Of a stretch of DNA of 36,901 nucleotides, positions 8,751-17,654 are shown piece after piece. The translations under genes and the position numbers were made by a program. The stretch's first letter is position 1. Every line of letters starts with the position of its first letter. This DNA is from Chitinispirillales bacterium (GTDB lineage: Bacteria > Fibrobacterota > Chitinivibrionia > Chitinivibrionales > Chitinispirillaceae), in assembly GCA_031286265.1 (NCBI GenBank), contig JAITUP010000093.1, positions 1 to 36,901 on the forward strand, in the 5' to 3' direction. The notes below the pieces were generated by a model, which was not told where the DNA came from, made no database searches, and was given only the letters and a program-made list of their open reading frames with translations.

Positions 8751-9743
8751 ATGAAATGCGGGAGACGGATAACGATGAGAATTTATTTGCGCATGGCGCT
8801 GTGCGTTATCGCGACAACCGTATTAGCCGTCGCACCAACAGCCCAAAGCGCGGAACCGTCGCCAACAGCAGACACTACGGAAATGCAAGACACCGCGAAC
8901 GACACTACACAAGCAAATGACCCCGGCTCAGCCGCCGCCGAAGAATTTATGAGCAGATACGGACAAGTGTCGGCCGATTCACTGGAACAAATACTCAGGG
9001 CCGACTACGCGCTGTGCACCGGTGACACGTCGAGAATCAGCCGCGACCGGCTGTTCAGATGGAAAGCGCAAATCGATTCGATGGTGATGGACAGAAGCTA
9101 CCCCGAAAAACTCAGAATATTCATAGCGTCTACCGGCATGAGGGCGCATGGGGTAAGACCGTGCGAACCGCTCGTCTTTGCCGAACGGCTCAACAGGCAG
9201 ATAAACGAAATGGACAGCATAATCTCGGCGCAAAGAATCGCAAGAGATAGAGTCCGCGACGATTCCACCATAGTAGCTCAGGAATTGAGCACGCACAAAT
9301 CCGGCCCTGCCGATATACTGAATATTCCGGCAGGAGTATCGAGGCAAGCGGTTCGGATAATTCTAAGCGACAACAACATCAGAACGATAAACATGCCCGA
9401 CCGCCTGCAAGCCAATCAGGTAAGATTCGAAAATCTCGTTACCACCATCGCCTTCTATTTTGACGCGGACGACAGATACACCGGCTACGAAGTGGAAACC
9501 GAAGCGCTGAAAGCCGAACGGCTCGACGATACGGTGAGAGGCTGGGCCGATCGATTAACGGCATCATTTGCAAAAAGAATAGGTCCGCCAACTTCCGTAA
9601 ACCGCGTAGCGTTCGGCGACATAAAACAGGGATGGCTCTCGGCCATCGCGAGATGGGACAGAGGGGAAAACAGACCAAAAACGTTCATCGGGCTGGCGAC
9701 GCATGATAATCTGTACTACGCCAAGGTAGTGGTAAATTATTAA
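8751..9743 (+). CDS. Hypothetical secreted/periplasmic protein
   Basis: Long ORF with signal-like N-terminus MRIYLRMALCVIATTVLAVAPTAQSAE. Start may be 8751 or 8775. Coupled TAATG to the next gene. Confidence 0.6.
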   Translation: MKCGRRITMRIYLRMALCVIATTVLAVAPTAQSAEPSPTADTTEMQDTANDTTQANDPGSAAAEEFMSRYGQVSADSLEQILRADYALCTGDTSRISRDRLFRWKAQIDSMVMDRSYPEKLRIFIASTGMRAHGVRPCEPLVFAERLNRQINEMDSIISAQRIARDRVRDDSTIVAQELSTHKSGPADILNIPAGVSRQAVRIILSDNNIRTINMPDRLQANQVRFENLVTTIAFYFDADDRYTGYEVETEALKAERLDDTVRGWADRLTASFAKRIGPPTSVNRVAFGDIKQGWLSAIARWDRGENRPKTFIGLATHDNLYYAKVVVNY

Positions 9744-10150
9744 TGCACAGCGTATCGGAGTCGTCAAGTAATTTTACGGAAACAATACGGCGATTCGGCG
9801 TCGCCGACGCTATCATCATAGCAATGATGACATGCGCCGTATTCCTTACGTCAGACATACTTAGATCGGGACGGCCGGACATCGTTACGATATTCAGACA
9901 AAATACCGTTATCGCCTCATATCCGCTCAATATCGACGCGATTATTAATATCAACGGCAAAATCGGCTCGCTTGATGTTGAGATAAAAGGTGAGACGGTG
10001 AAGATACTTCACGCAAACTGCCCTCGCCAAATTTGCAGGCGGTCAGGCGCAATTAGCGGCCGACGCGGGCAGCTTGTCTGTGCGCCAAACAATGTGTTGA
10101 TTCAGATTAAACCCCAAAAAACAGATGATGTCGATGCCGTCGCTTATTGA
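9743..10150 (+). CDS. NusG domain II-containing membrane-anchored protein
   Basis: One TM segment, then INGKIGSLDVEIKGETVKILHANCPRQICRRSGAISGRRGQLVCAPNNVLIQI, typical of NusG_II proteins. Confidence 0.75.
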   Translation: MHSVSESSSNFTETIRRFGVADAIIIAMMTCAVFLTSDILRSGRPDIVTIFRQNTVIASYPLNIDAIININGKIGSLDVEIKGETVKILHANCPRQICRRSGAISGRRGQLVCAPNNVLIQIKPQKTDDVDAVAY

Positions 10151-11327
10151 AAAAAATAATAACGCCGTCCTGCAAAAAACAATATGGTTGATGGCCGCGG
10201 TAGCGCTGAACGCCATTGAACTCGCCATCCCGAAGCTGCCGTTTTTCCCGTGGCTTAAACCCGGGCTTGCTAACGCCATTACCGTGATATGGATTATAAA
10301 ATATGGATTTACGGACGCGATTCTTTATACAGCGCTGCGAGTTTGGATTTCCGGTTTTTATTTCGGATTTTCGCTGTTTACGTTTTCGCTCGGCATTACC
10401 GGAGGATTATTGTCTACGATGATAATGTCCGTATTGTGGATGACGCTCGGTAAACGTAAATTGATGGGGACGGTAGGGATGGCGATAATTGGAGCGTTGT
10501 TTCATAATGCCGGGCAGCTTGCCGTTGTGTATTTTATGATGTCCGGTAATATTGCTATTTTTGGGCAAATCCCGTTTATGCTCGCCGCGTCGATATTATT
10601 TGGAGGCATCGTTGGAATGCTTGCTCCCGCGGCGGCTAAACTTTTTGATTGCGATAGGACCGCAATAAAACCTTGCGCCAAAAAAAACGAATCACCTCGC
10701 TTCGCTTACGATGGCAATCATTTTTACAGCCCGGAATTAACGGCAAAATTCATCGACAAAACCGTCATCATGCTAACATTCACCGTGTCGATTTCGTTGA
10801 TGTTTATTAACAATATCTATATCTTGATAGTCGCCGCTATTACATTTTCGTCAATATCATTAGTGCTGAATCCACAAAAAACAAGCGTCGTTTTCTATCC
10901 GATAAAATTTTATATGCTATTCATTTTCATAGCGTTCACCCATATATTTTTTTCTTATGGAACTTATATCGACACGCTCCCTTTCATAACCAAGGAAGGC
11001 TTATTCTCATTTATCAATCAATCCCTGCGTCTCTGGTGCTGGCTTCAAACCGCGCACATTTTCAAAAAATTCAAATTTAGCGAAATTTTCATATCAATCC
11101 TGAATAAATCTTTCCCAAATAAAAAAGAAACCATCAGAGCAGGAATGATAACGCTCGAACACTTTCCTGAAATCATGCGGTTCGCCAAACCAAATAAAAA
11201 GAAAGCAATCACTATGTTGCTGTTCAAGCCGAAAATATTTTTGACAAATTACATAAACGACGTCAGCCACAGAATTGAGGCGCTGCTGCTATCGAAACAT
11301 CAATTAAACTCAAATTTTCCGTTATGA
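10125..11327 (+). CDS. Gx transporter / heptaprenyl diphosphate synthase component I-like domain fused to an EcfT/CbiQ-like membrane domain
   Basis: N-terminus LNAIELAIPKLPFFPWLKPGLANAITVIWIIKYG... is Gx-transporter-like. The C-terminal ~200 aa is a second multi-TM region with EcfT-like layout. Confidence 0.65.
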   Translation: MMSMPSLIEKNNNAVLQKTIWLMAAVALNAIELAIPKLPFFPWLKPGLANAITVIWIIKYGFTDAILYTALRVWISGFYFGFSLFTFSLGITGGLLSTMIMSVLWMTLGKRKLMGTVGMAIIGALFHNAGQLAVVYFMMSGNIAIFGQIPFMLAASILFGGIVGMLAPAAAKLFDCDRTAIKPCAKKNESPRFAYDGNHFYSPELTAKFIDKTVIMLTFTVSISLMFINNIYILIVAAITFSSISLVLNPQKTSVVFYPIKFYMLFIFIAFTHIFFSYGTYIDTLPFITKEGLFSFINQSLRLWCWLQTAHIFKKFKFSEIFISILNKSFPNKKETIRAGMITLEHFPEIMRFAKPNKKKAITMLLFKPKIFLTNYINDVSHRIEALLLSKHQLNSNFPL

Positions 11328-11339
11328 TGCTTTTTTAAA

Positions 11340-11440
11340 ACCTTTTTTTAAAAAAGGTCCGCCTCACCCCTTGTCATAACTCGATAATGTTTGGGACAAC
11401 AAAGGGTCGTTTTAACGGATAGGGCGATGTTCATTCGGGC
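11340..11440 (+). repeat. Dispersed intergenic repeat (17-mer family), copy A
   Basis: Contains GTTTGGGACAACAAAGG at 11389-11405, followed by ...GGATAGGGCGATGTTCATTC. Confidence 0.85.
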
Positions 11441-11728
11441 GTTGTAGCGATGTTTTGTTTTTGATTTTAACATTTTTACCCTGATAGTATGCCCACATGT
11501 CCCCCGTAAGCGGTCGCCGCTTATGGGGGACCGCAGGGGGGCTATCGTATCGGGGCGTTACGGATGATAAACTATGCCCGAAGTGAGTGAGGATGTACAG
11601 TGTACATCCTGCCGTTTGATTGAAAGAGGGAACTTATGAGCCCCGTCCACAAAAGATTTTAAAGACTTTGATTTTGATATTACAAGCCAATAGATCGCCT
11701 TACGGCGCAACATTTAATTGGTGGTCTA

Positions 11729-13045
11729 TTACTCCCGAACTCGTGTAAATGAAAATGGTTGCCCAAATTGAACAAAAATCATCCCATCGGTTTCAGGCAA
11801 AAATTCTACGTTTATATTTACAGGCTCAAAAATAAATTTGGTAATATCAATCGCATCGAGCGGAAAAGCCGATTGCCCTGTCCCCTGCCCTTTCAATCTT
11901 CCATTTTCTATAAAAAAGGTAAACTTAATAGGAGTTTCCTGACTTTGATATACGCCCACATATTTGTTCAACACTTCCAAATCAAGAGATAACGGCTCAG
12001 GAAATTCCGGAAATTCATAGTCCATACCGAAATAAATACTTAAAACGCCGCCCACAATATCATTCGGAAATAGTATGACGCCGTTTGTGGTATAGGTTAC
12101 CGCCGTTTTTTCCGCGGGGAAGTAGACGGCCTTCGATTGAAACCCGTCTAAAAGGCCGGTATGTCCGAAGGCCGGCTTATCATTAAACGGCATGGCGACC
12201 AGCCCCAAGCCCGATCGTGTCATTTCATCCAGAGATTGCCTGGAGACAAGCCTCCCGTCGAATAAATGGTAGAAAAACTTATTAATGTCATAAGGGGTGG
12301 AGTGCAATCCGCCCGAACCGGTCAACAAGCTATTGTGCGTTTCTTCGGTTTGCGCCCATGTAAGTAATTTGTGGTGAGAATACGCCTCATTCTTTTGTGA
12401 ATTCGTCTGTTCGCCGGTACGGGTATTTGTCAAATCAACCGGTCCGAAAATCCGTCTTTCAAGTATCCGGTCGAAATCGCGCTCATCAAGCCTTTCGGCT
12501 ATCGAGGCAAGTAAAGCGTAATTTGAATTTGAAAGCTGCTCTTTTTCACCAGCCTCAAAAATCGGTTCATAGTCGGCAATTTTTCTCAACAGATCATTTT
12601 TTTTGATAGGGTCCAGCATCCAGTCAATAAAGGTTTCATCGGACATAAAATTAAAAATCCCGCTCCTGTGGCTCAAAAGATGCCTGATCGTAATTTTTTC
12701 GGAATTTTTAACCTGCGGATGAAACTCACTCAATTTTGTATCAAGATTGAGCTTGCCCTCCTCAATCATTTGCATGATAATCACAGCCGTAAACGTCTTT
12801 GAAACAGAACCGACCTTAAACTTCGTTTCTCCATCGATCTTTTTGTTCCGCGAAAAATCGGAATAACCTATCTGATAGCTATAAACCTCCGCACCGTCTT
12901 GAAATATCGAGACACTGCCAAAGCCCTTGTCGTGCGTTTCAAGGTAGTTGAAAAAGGCGTTAAGCTTCTCACGATCAAAATCCGCTCCATACAAGGCCGA
13001 GAACGATAAAAACATTATGAGCAACGATATTAAGCTTTTCTTCAT
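11729..13045 (-). CDS. Serine hydrolase, beta-lactamase/penicillin-binding-protein-like (class C fold), with signal peptide
   Basis: SVSKTFTAVIIMQMIEEGKLNLD (SxxK), NSNYALLA (YxN-type), FGHTGLLDG. Start MKKSLISLLIMFLSFSALYGA at 13045. Confidence 0.88.
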   Translation of the reverse strand: MKKSLISLLIMFLSFSALYGADFDREKLNAFFNYLETHDKGFGSVSIFQDGAEVYSYQIGYSDFSRNKKIDGETKFKVGSVSKTFTAVIIMQMIEEGKLNLDTKLSEFHPQVKNSEKITIRHLLSHRSGIFNFMSDETFIDWMLDPIKKNDLLRKIADYEPIFEAGEKEQLSNSNYALLASIAERLDERDFDRILERRIFGPVDLTNTRTGEQTNSQKNEAYSHHKLLTWAQTEETHNSLLTGSGGLHSTPYDINKFFYHLFDGRLVSRQSLDEMTRSGLGLVAMPFNDKPAFGHTGLLDGFQSKAVYFPAEKTAVTYTTNGVILFPNDIVGGVLSIYFGMDYEFPEFPEPLSLDLEVLNKYVGVYQSQETPIKFTFFIENGRLKGQGTGQSAFPLDAIDITKFIFEPVNINVEFLPETDGMIFVQFGQPFSFTRVRE

Positions 13046-13184
13046 TATCTCTACAGGTCCGTTTTTCAGATTTCTTCCCAAAATTACAGGCCGATAGGGC
13101 CACATATTGAAAATTAAATTATCGGCGGTGATATTTGATAATATTTTTATTTTTTTAACTCAAATTGTCCGTTAGGACACAGAA

Positions 13185-13310
13185 TGTTTTTTTTAAAATC
13201 TTTTTTAAAAACCATTTTTTTAAAATGTGTCACCTAACCCCCTGAGACCGCTCCGTAATGTTTGGGACAACAAAGGATCGTTTGAGCGGAAAGGGCGATG
13301 TTCATTCTTG
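13185..13310 (+). repeat. Dispersed intergenic repeat (17-mer family), copy B
   Basis: GTTTGGGACAACAAAGG at 13260-13276 with the flanking TTTTTTTAAAATGTGTCACCTAACCCC block. Confidence 0.85.
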
Positions 13311-13527
13311 CCATTGGCTTGTTTTTGGCTTCGCCGAGGTAAACAAGTTGATTTTAGCATTTATATCCTCTATAATACGCCAAGATGTCCCCCGTAACCA
13401 GTCGACGCTTATGGGGGAGCGTAGTGGATTCCACGATCAAATTTTGCACTGCGCCACCCAGCGGCGCTAACAAACACGCAATACAAAAGGCACGGCGCAA
13501 AAATTACAACACAAAGAACATAATTGG

Positions 13528-13553
13528 GCGACCATCACGGCCGCCCATTCTAA
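13528..13553 (-). terminator. Stem-loop just downstream of the LRR/YDG gene, terminator-like
   Basis: Minus strand GGGCGGCCGTGATGGTCGCCC hairpin followed by a moderately T-rich stretch. Confidence 0.45.
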
Positions 13554-13562
13554 TAACCTATT

Positions 13563-15758
13563 TTAACGCACGCCAATAATAACCGACACCCGCTCACGAC
13601 TTCCATCTGCGGTGGCGACCGTTCCACGCAATAAATACGTCCCGGCAGAAACCGGGCGGCCGTCTGTACTCGTCAAATCCCACGAACCGACAACGCGGGA
13701 TTGGATGAAATCCGTCCCCACATCGGCTATTCCGATTCTGTTGACGACATTGCCGAACGCGTCGAAAATTGTCAATACAGCATCGTTTACACGCCGCCCT
13801 TGACGGTAAAAATTGACAACGCCCGATAATCTGTCAACCGGGTTGGGACCAACGGTGAACTCACCCGATGATTGATTAGCGGGCGCGACGATTACTGCTG
13901 CCTCGTCCGGTTCGACGACGGGTATCTCGCGGTCGATGTCGGCTATGGAAACGTTGCCAATATTTATCGTTATTTCTGGCTGGGACAGCGTGTAATTGAA
14001 GGCATCAGGCCCTGTCAACACAATATTCGTGGTTACTGGTTGGATGCCAATCTCCGCTGAAGCGGCAATGCCGCTTCCGAGTGTAAAACCTACGTTATCG
14101 CCGTCTACTACGCCAACGAGCGTGCCACCGGAGAGCGTGACAGATGTTGTACCATCAGGGTCGCGGCCTATGGCGGTTACACCTGTGATGGTGATAACCC
14201 TTGGGATGATGTTCGCGGTAACATCCATGCTTGAAGGCTGAGACGTGAGAATATAGTTAGTGGCATCTGTGCCGGCAAGCGAAAAATCAGTGAACGCTAC
14301 AATAGGCTTGCCGGTTCCGACATTCATATCCGCAAACAATGCTATACCGCTAACTACAGTAACATCGTCTCCACTAACCATTCCATTGATTATTGCTTCG
14401 CCCCTAATATCAGTAGATGTCGTACCATCGTATTCCTTGTTAGCGGCGGCTACGCCAATGATGGTAACGGGGCGTGGGATAATAGTAACGCTTACGTCAA
14501 AACTTTGTGGCGTAATCCAGTCTATTCCAGCATTGCCACCTGTATTTGATGTTACAGAGGCTGTTACAGTAGCCGTGTATGTTCCGGGAGTGAGTCTTAA
14601 TCGAGGCGTTACCGTAAAAGTAGCGCTCTCGCCTAAGGCGACGGAAGGAATTGATGATTGATTAATGGTAAAAGCGGAGGTGTCACCGCTGGATAAAGCA
14701 ATGGATAAGGTACCTAACGGATAATTGGTATTGGCTAAAGTTACTGTTAGCGGCGGTGTATCACCGTATTGAACGGAATCGAAAGCATGTGTTTCCGATT
14801 GGGAAAGGGATAGGCCATGATACGGGACAAACGTAATCTGGCTTCTCCAGCTGGCCAGATTCGCGTCTCTTACGGTTGTGTTCTCATCAAAGCCGTAAAC
14901 TATTAGCGATGGAGACGCGTTAGATAAATGTAAGTCATCGAATGGAAATTCTCCCCTCGGGCCCATCTCAAATATTATTGGCTCCTGTTTCAAAAAATCC
15001 ATGCGATTGAGGTTCCTAATAGTTGAGAACGCAAAGGGTTGGACTGTTGTTACAGTACTTGGAATAATTAAAGTGCTTAATTTAGTAACATTGTTAAACG
15101 AGCGATTCCGGATTGTTCTTACACTACTTGGAATGATATAGGACAAATCGGCTCTGCCTTGTGGATATTGCACTAAAATCGTCCGGTCTTTGTTAAACAA
15201 TACGCCGTCAACTGAACTCATGTATGGGTTTGTCGGCGATACCTCTATGGAAATTAATTCATGGCTATTAGTAAACACAGTATTTGTTGATGGAAGTAAA
15301 AGGCCATCACCGATAGTCACGTGAGTCACATTAGAGCCGGCAAGTACAGTGTTAGCCACAAATGTCACGCTGTGAGGAATATCTATCGAAGTCAAATTCG
15401 TCCCACTAAACGCATAACCCAAAATACGATTCACACCTTCAGGAATGGTAATGGAAGTTAGATTATGGAGTTGACTAAATGCTCCTACGCCGATTGTTGT
15501 TATACCGCTTCCAACAGCCACAGTGTAAATCTGATCACTAAATGCCACCCATGGCCCACCACCCGTACTATTAAAATCCCTCATATCCCCAGTTCCCCTG
15601 ATAGTAAGGGTCTCTCCGTCCAACGTGGCAGTCACATTAGCGCTATCCGCATCAATACCAATATTCCACGTCTGCGCGTTCACAACCCCGGCAATCATCG
15701 CCACGGCAAAAACCGCCATGGTGATTTTGTTTGTCGTTTTTGCCTTGCTTTTTTTCAT
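13563..15758 (-). CDS. Secreted BspA-type leucine-rich repeat / YDG(MBG)-repeat protein with FlgD-like or T9SS-like C-terminal domain
   Basis: Signal peptide ending in NAQTWNIG, LRR_5-like SITIPEGVNRILGYAFSG repeats, NKEYDGTTS and PDGTTSVTLSGG repeats, C-terminal FTVGPNPVDRLSGVVNFYRQGRRV...AGTYLLRGTV. Confidence 0.85.
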   Translation of the reverse strand: MKKSKAKTTNKITMAVFAVAMIAGVVNAQTWNIGIDADSANVTATLDGETLTIRGTGDMRDFNSTGGGPWVAFSDQIYTVAVGSGITTIGVGAFSQLHNLTSITIPEGVNRILGYAFSGTNLTSIDIPHSVTFVANTVLAGSNVTHVTIGDGLLLPSTNTVFTNSHELISIEVSPTNPYMSSVDGVLFNKDRTILVQYPQGRADLSYIIPSSVRTIRNRSFNNVTKLSTLIIPSTVTTVQPFAFSTIRNLNRMDFLKQEPIIFEMGPRGEFPFDDLHLSNASPSLIVYGFDENTTVRDANLASWRSQITFVPYHGLSLSQSETHAFDSVQYGDTPPLTVTLANTNYPLGTLSIALSSGDTSAFTINQSSIPSVALGESATFTVTPRLRLTPGTYTATVTASVTSNTGGNAGIDWITPQSFDVSVTIIPRPVTIIGVAAANKEYDGTTSTDIRGEAIINGMVSGDDVTVVSGIALFADMNVGTGKPIVAFTDFSLAGTDATNYILTSQPSSMDVTANIIPRVITITGVTAIGRDPDGTTSVTLSGGTLVGVVDGDNVGFTLGSGIAASAEIGIQPVTTNIVLTGPDAFNYTLSQPEITINIGNVSIADIDREIPVVEPDEAAVIVAPANQSSGEFTVGPNPVDRLSGVVNFYRQGRRVNDAVLTIFDAFGNVVNRIGIADVGTDFIQSRVVGSWDLTSTDGRPVSAGTYLLRGTVATADGSRERVSVIIGVR

Positions 15759-15821
15759 ACAATTTTACTCCTTAGATTAAAAGTTAAAATTAAATTCAAA
15801 ACCAATATCAATACAATGGGC

Positions 15822-17654
15822 TTACCGAATCCCCAAAACCATCGACACCCGCTCACGATTTCCGTCTGCGGTGGCGACCGTTCCGCGCAATAAATACGTC
15901 CCGGCAGAAACCGGGCGGCCACCCGTGTCCGTCAAGTCCCACGAACCGACAACGCGGGATTGGGTGAAATCCGTCCCCACATCGGCTATTCCGATTCTGT
16001 TGACGACATTGCCAAACGCGTCGAAAATTGTCAATACAGCCTCATTTACACGCCGCCCCTGACGATAAAAATTGACAACGCCCGATAATCTGTCAATCGG
16101 ATTTGGACCGACGGTGAATTCACCCGATGATTGATTAGCGGGCACAACGATTACTGCTGCCTCATCAGGATCGACGACGGGTATCTCGCGGTCGATGTCG
16201 GCTATGGATGTGGTGCCAATGTTTACCCTCACGTTCCCAGGTTGCGCCAGTTGATAATTGGGAGCATCAGAACCTATCAACACAATATTTGTTGTTACCG
16301 GTTTGTCGGTGCCGGCATCCGGTGAAGCCATAGTGCCATTTCCAAGCACAAAACCAACAAGATCACCGCTTATTACGCCAACAAGCGTACCACCGGTGAG
16401 ACCAACCGATGTCGTGCCATCGGCATTACGATCTACGGCGCTTACACCTGTGATAGTGATGACCCTCGGATTAATGTTTGCGATAACGCTTGAAGGTTGA
16501 GACGAAAGCGTGTAGTTATTAACATCAAGACCGGCAAGCGAAAAGCCGCTGAATGTAACGGTTTTATCGTTTCCGGCACTTGGATCGGCAAACGACGCTG
16601 TGCCCTCAACCATACTAATGTTATCCCCATCAATTATTCCGTTGATTAGTGCCGAACCTCTAGGCAAAGCGGTCGTTGTACCGTCATACTCCTTGTTGAA
16701 AGCGGTCAGACCGGTAATGGTAACAAGACGCGGGTTTACCGTAATGTTCACGTTGAAAGTTCGCGGATTAATCCAGTCTGTTTCACCGCCTGCGCTCGGC
16801 GCTACTGATACCGTTATAGTAGCCGTGTATGTTCCCGGGGTGAGCCCTGATTGGGGCGTTATTCTAAAAGAAGCATTCTCGCCTAAGCCAACGCTGGATA
16901 GTGCCGACAGATCAAGCGTGAAAGCCGATGCGTTAGCGCCGGACAGGACAACTGATAAAACACTCAATGGATAGTTGGTATTTCTTAATGTTGCGGAAGT
17001 CCACTGCGGCGTGTTACCGTATCGTATAGAATTGTAAGTATACTCTCCAGAGCGGGAAAGGGATAGACCATGATATGGGACGAAGGTGATATCTGGATAT
17101 GTGCTTATGGTTGTATTTTCAGAAAAACCGTAGACTCTCAGCGACGGGGATGTGTACCCAAATACACCCAAACCAATTGATTCCATCGGTTCCCGCCTCA
17201 AAAAATCCACACGGTCTAGACTCGTAGAACCGTCAAACACCCCATCATCAATTCTTGCCACGCTTTTGGGAATGATTATGGAAGTCAGACTAATGCTACT
17301 CGCAAACGCATAATTTTCGATAGATGTTACAGTGTTAGGAATGGTTACAGAGATTAGATTTTCGAGGTTAGCAAATGCCCAATCTCCGATAGATGTCACA
17401 CCGTCCTTAATAATCACAATCTCAATGTCGCGCATAACGTTGTAGTTGTTACCCCATGGTGGGCCTCTATCATATCCCATATCTCCGGTTCCCTCAATAA
17501 TAAGCGTCTTTCCGATCAACGTTGCGGTTACGTCTGTTCGATCCGCATTAACACCAATATTCCACGTCTGCGCACTCACCCCCCCGGCAACCACCGCCAC
17601 AGCAAAAGCGGCCATGGCAATTTTCTTTTTAACTCCCATTTTTACTGATTTCAT
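15822..17654 (-). CDS. Paralogous secreted LRR/YDG-repeat protein with the same C-terminal domain
   Basis: Same architecture as 13563..15758. Start placed at 17654 (MKSVKMGVKKKIAMAAFAVAVVAGGVSAQTWNIG). Confidence 0.85.
   Translation of the reverse strand: MKSVKMGVKKKIAMAAFAVAVVAGGVSAQTWNIGVNADRTDVTATLIGKTLIIEGTGDMGYDRGPPWGNNYNVMRDIEIVIIKDGVTSIGDWAFANLENLISVTIPNTVTSIENYAFASSISLTSIIIPKSVARIDDGVFDGSTSLDRVDFLRREPMESIGLGVFGYTSPSLRVYGFSENTTISTYPDITFVPYHGLSLSRSGEYTYNSIRYGNTPQWTSATLRNTNYPLSVLSVVLSGANASAFTLDLSALSSVGLGENASFRITPQSGLTPGTYTATITVSVAPSAGGETDWINPRTFNVNITVNPRLVTITGLTAFNKEYDGTTTALPRGSALINGIIDGDNISMVEGTASFADPSAGNDKTVTFSGFSLAGLDVNNYTLSSQPSSVIANINPRVITITGVSAVDRNADGTTSVGLTGGTLVGVISGDLVGFVLGNGTMASPDAGTDKPVTTNIVLIGSDAPNYQLAQPGNVRVNIGTTSIADIDREIPVVDPDEAAVIVVPANQSSGEFTVGPNPIDRLSGVVNFYRQGRRVNEAVLTIFDAFGNVVNRIGIADVGTDFTQSRVVGSWDLTDTGGRPVSAGTYLLRGTVATADGNRERVSMVLGIR

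Noticed and set aside
13612-13803. Conserved 63-aa plus-strand ORF, repeated at 15871-16062
   Set aside because: Similarity of the two ORFs is explained by nucleotide identity of the paralogous C-terminal domains on the other strand.
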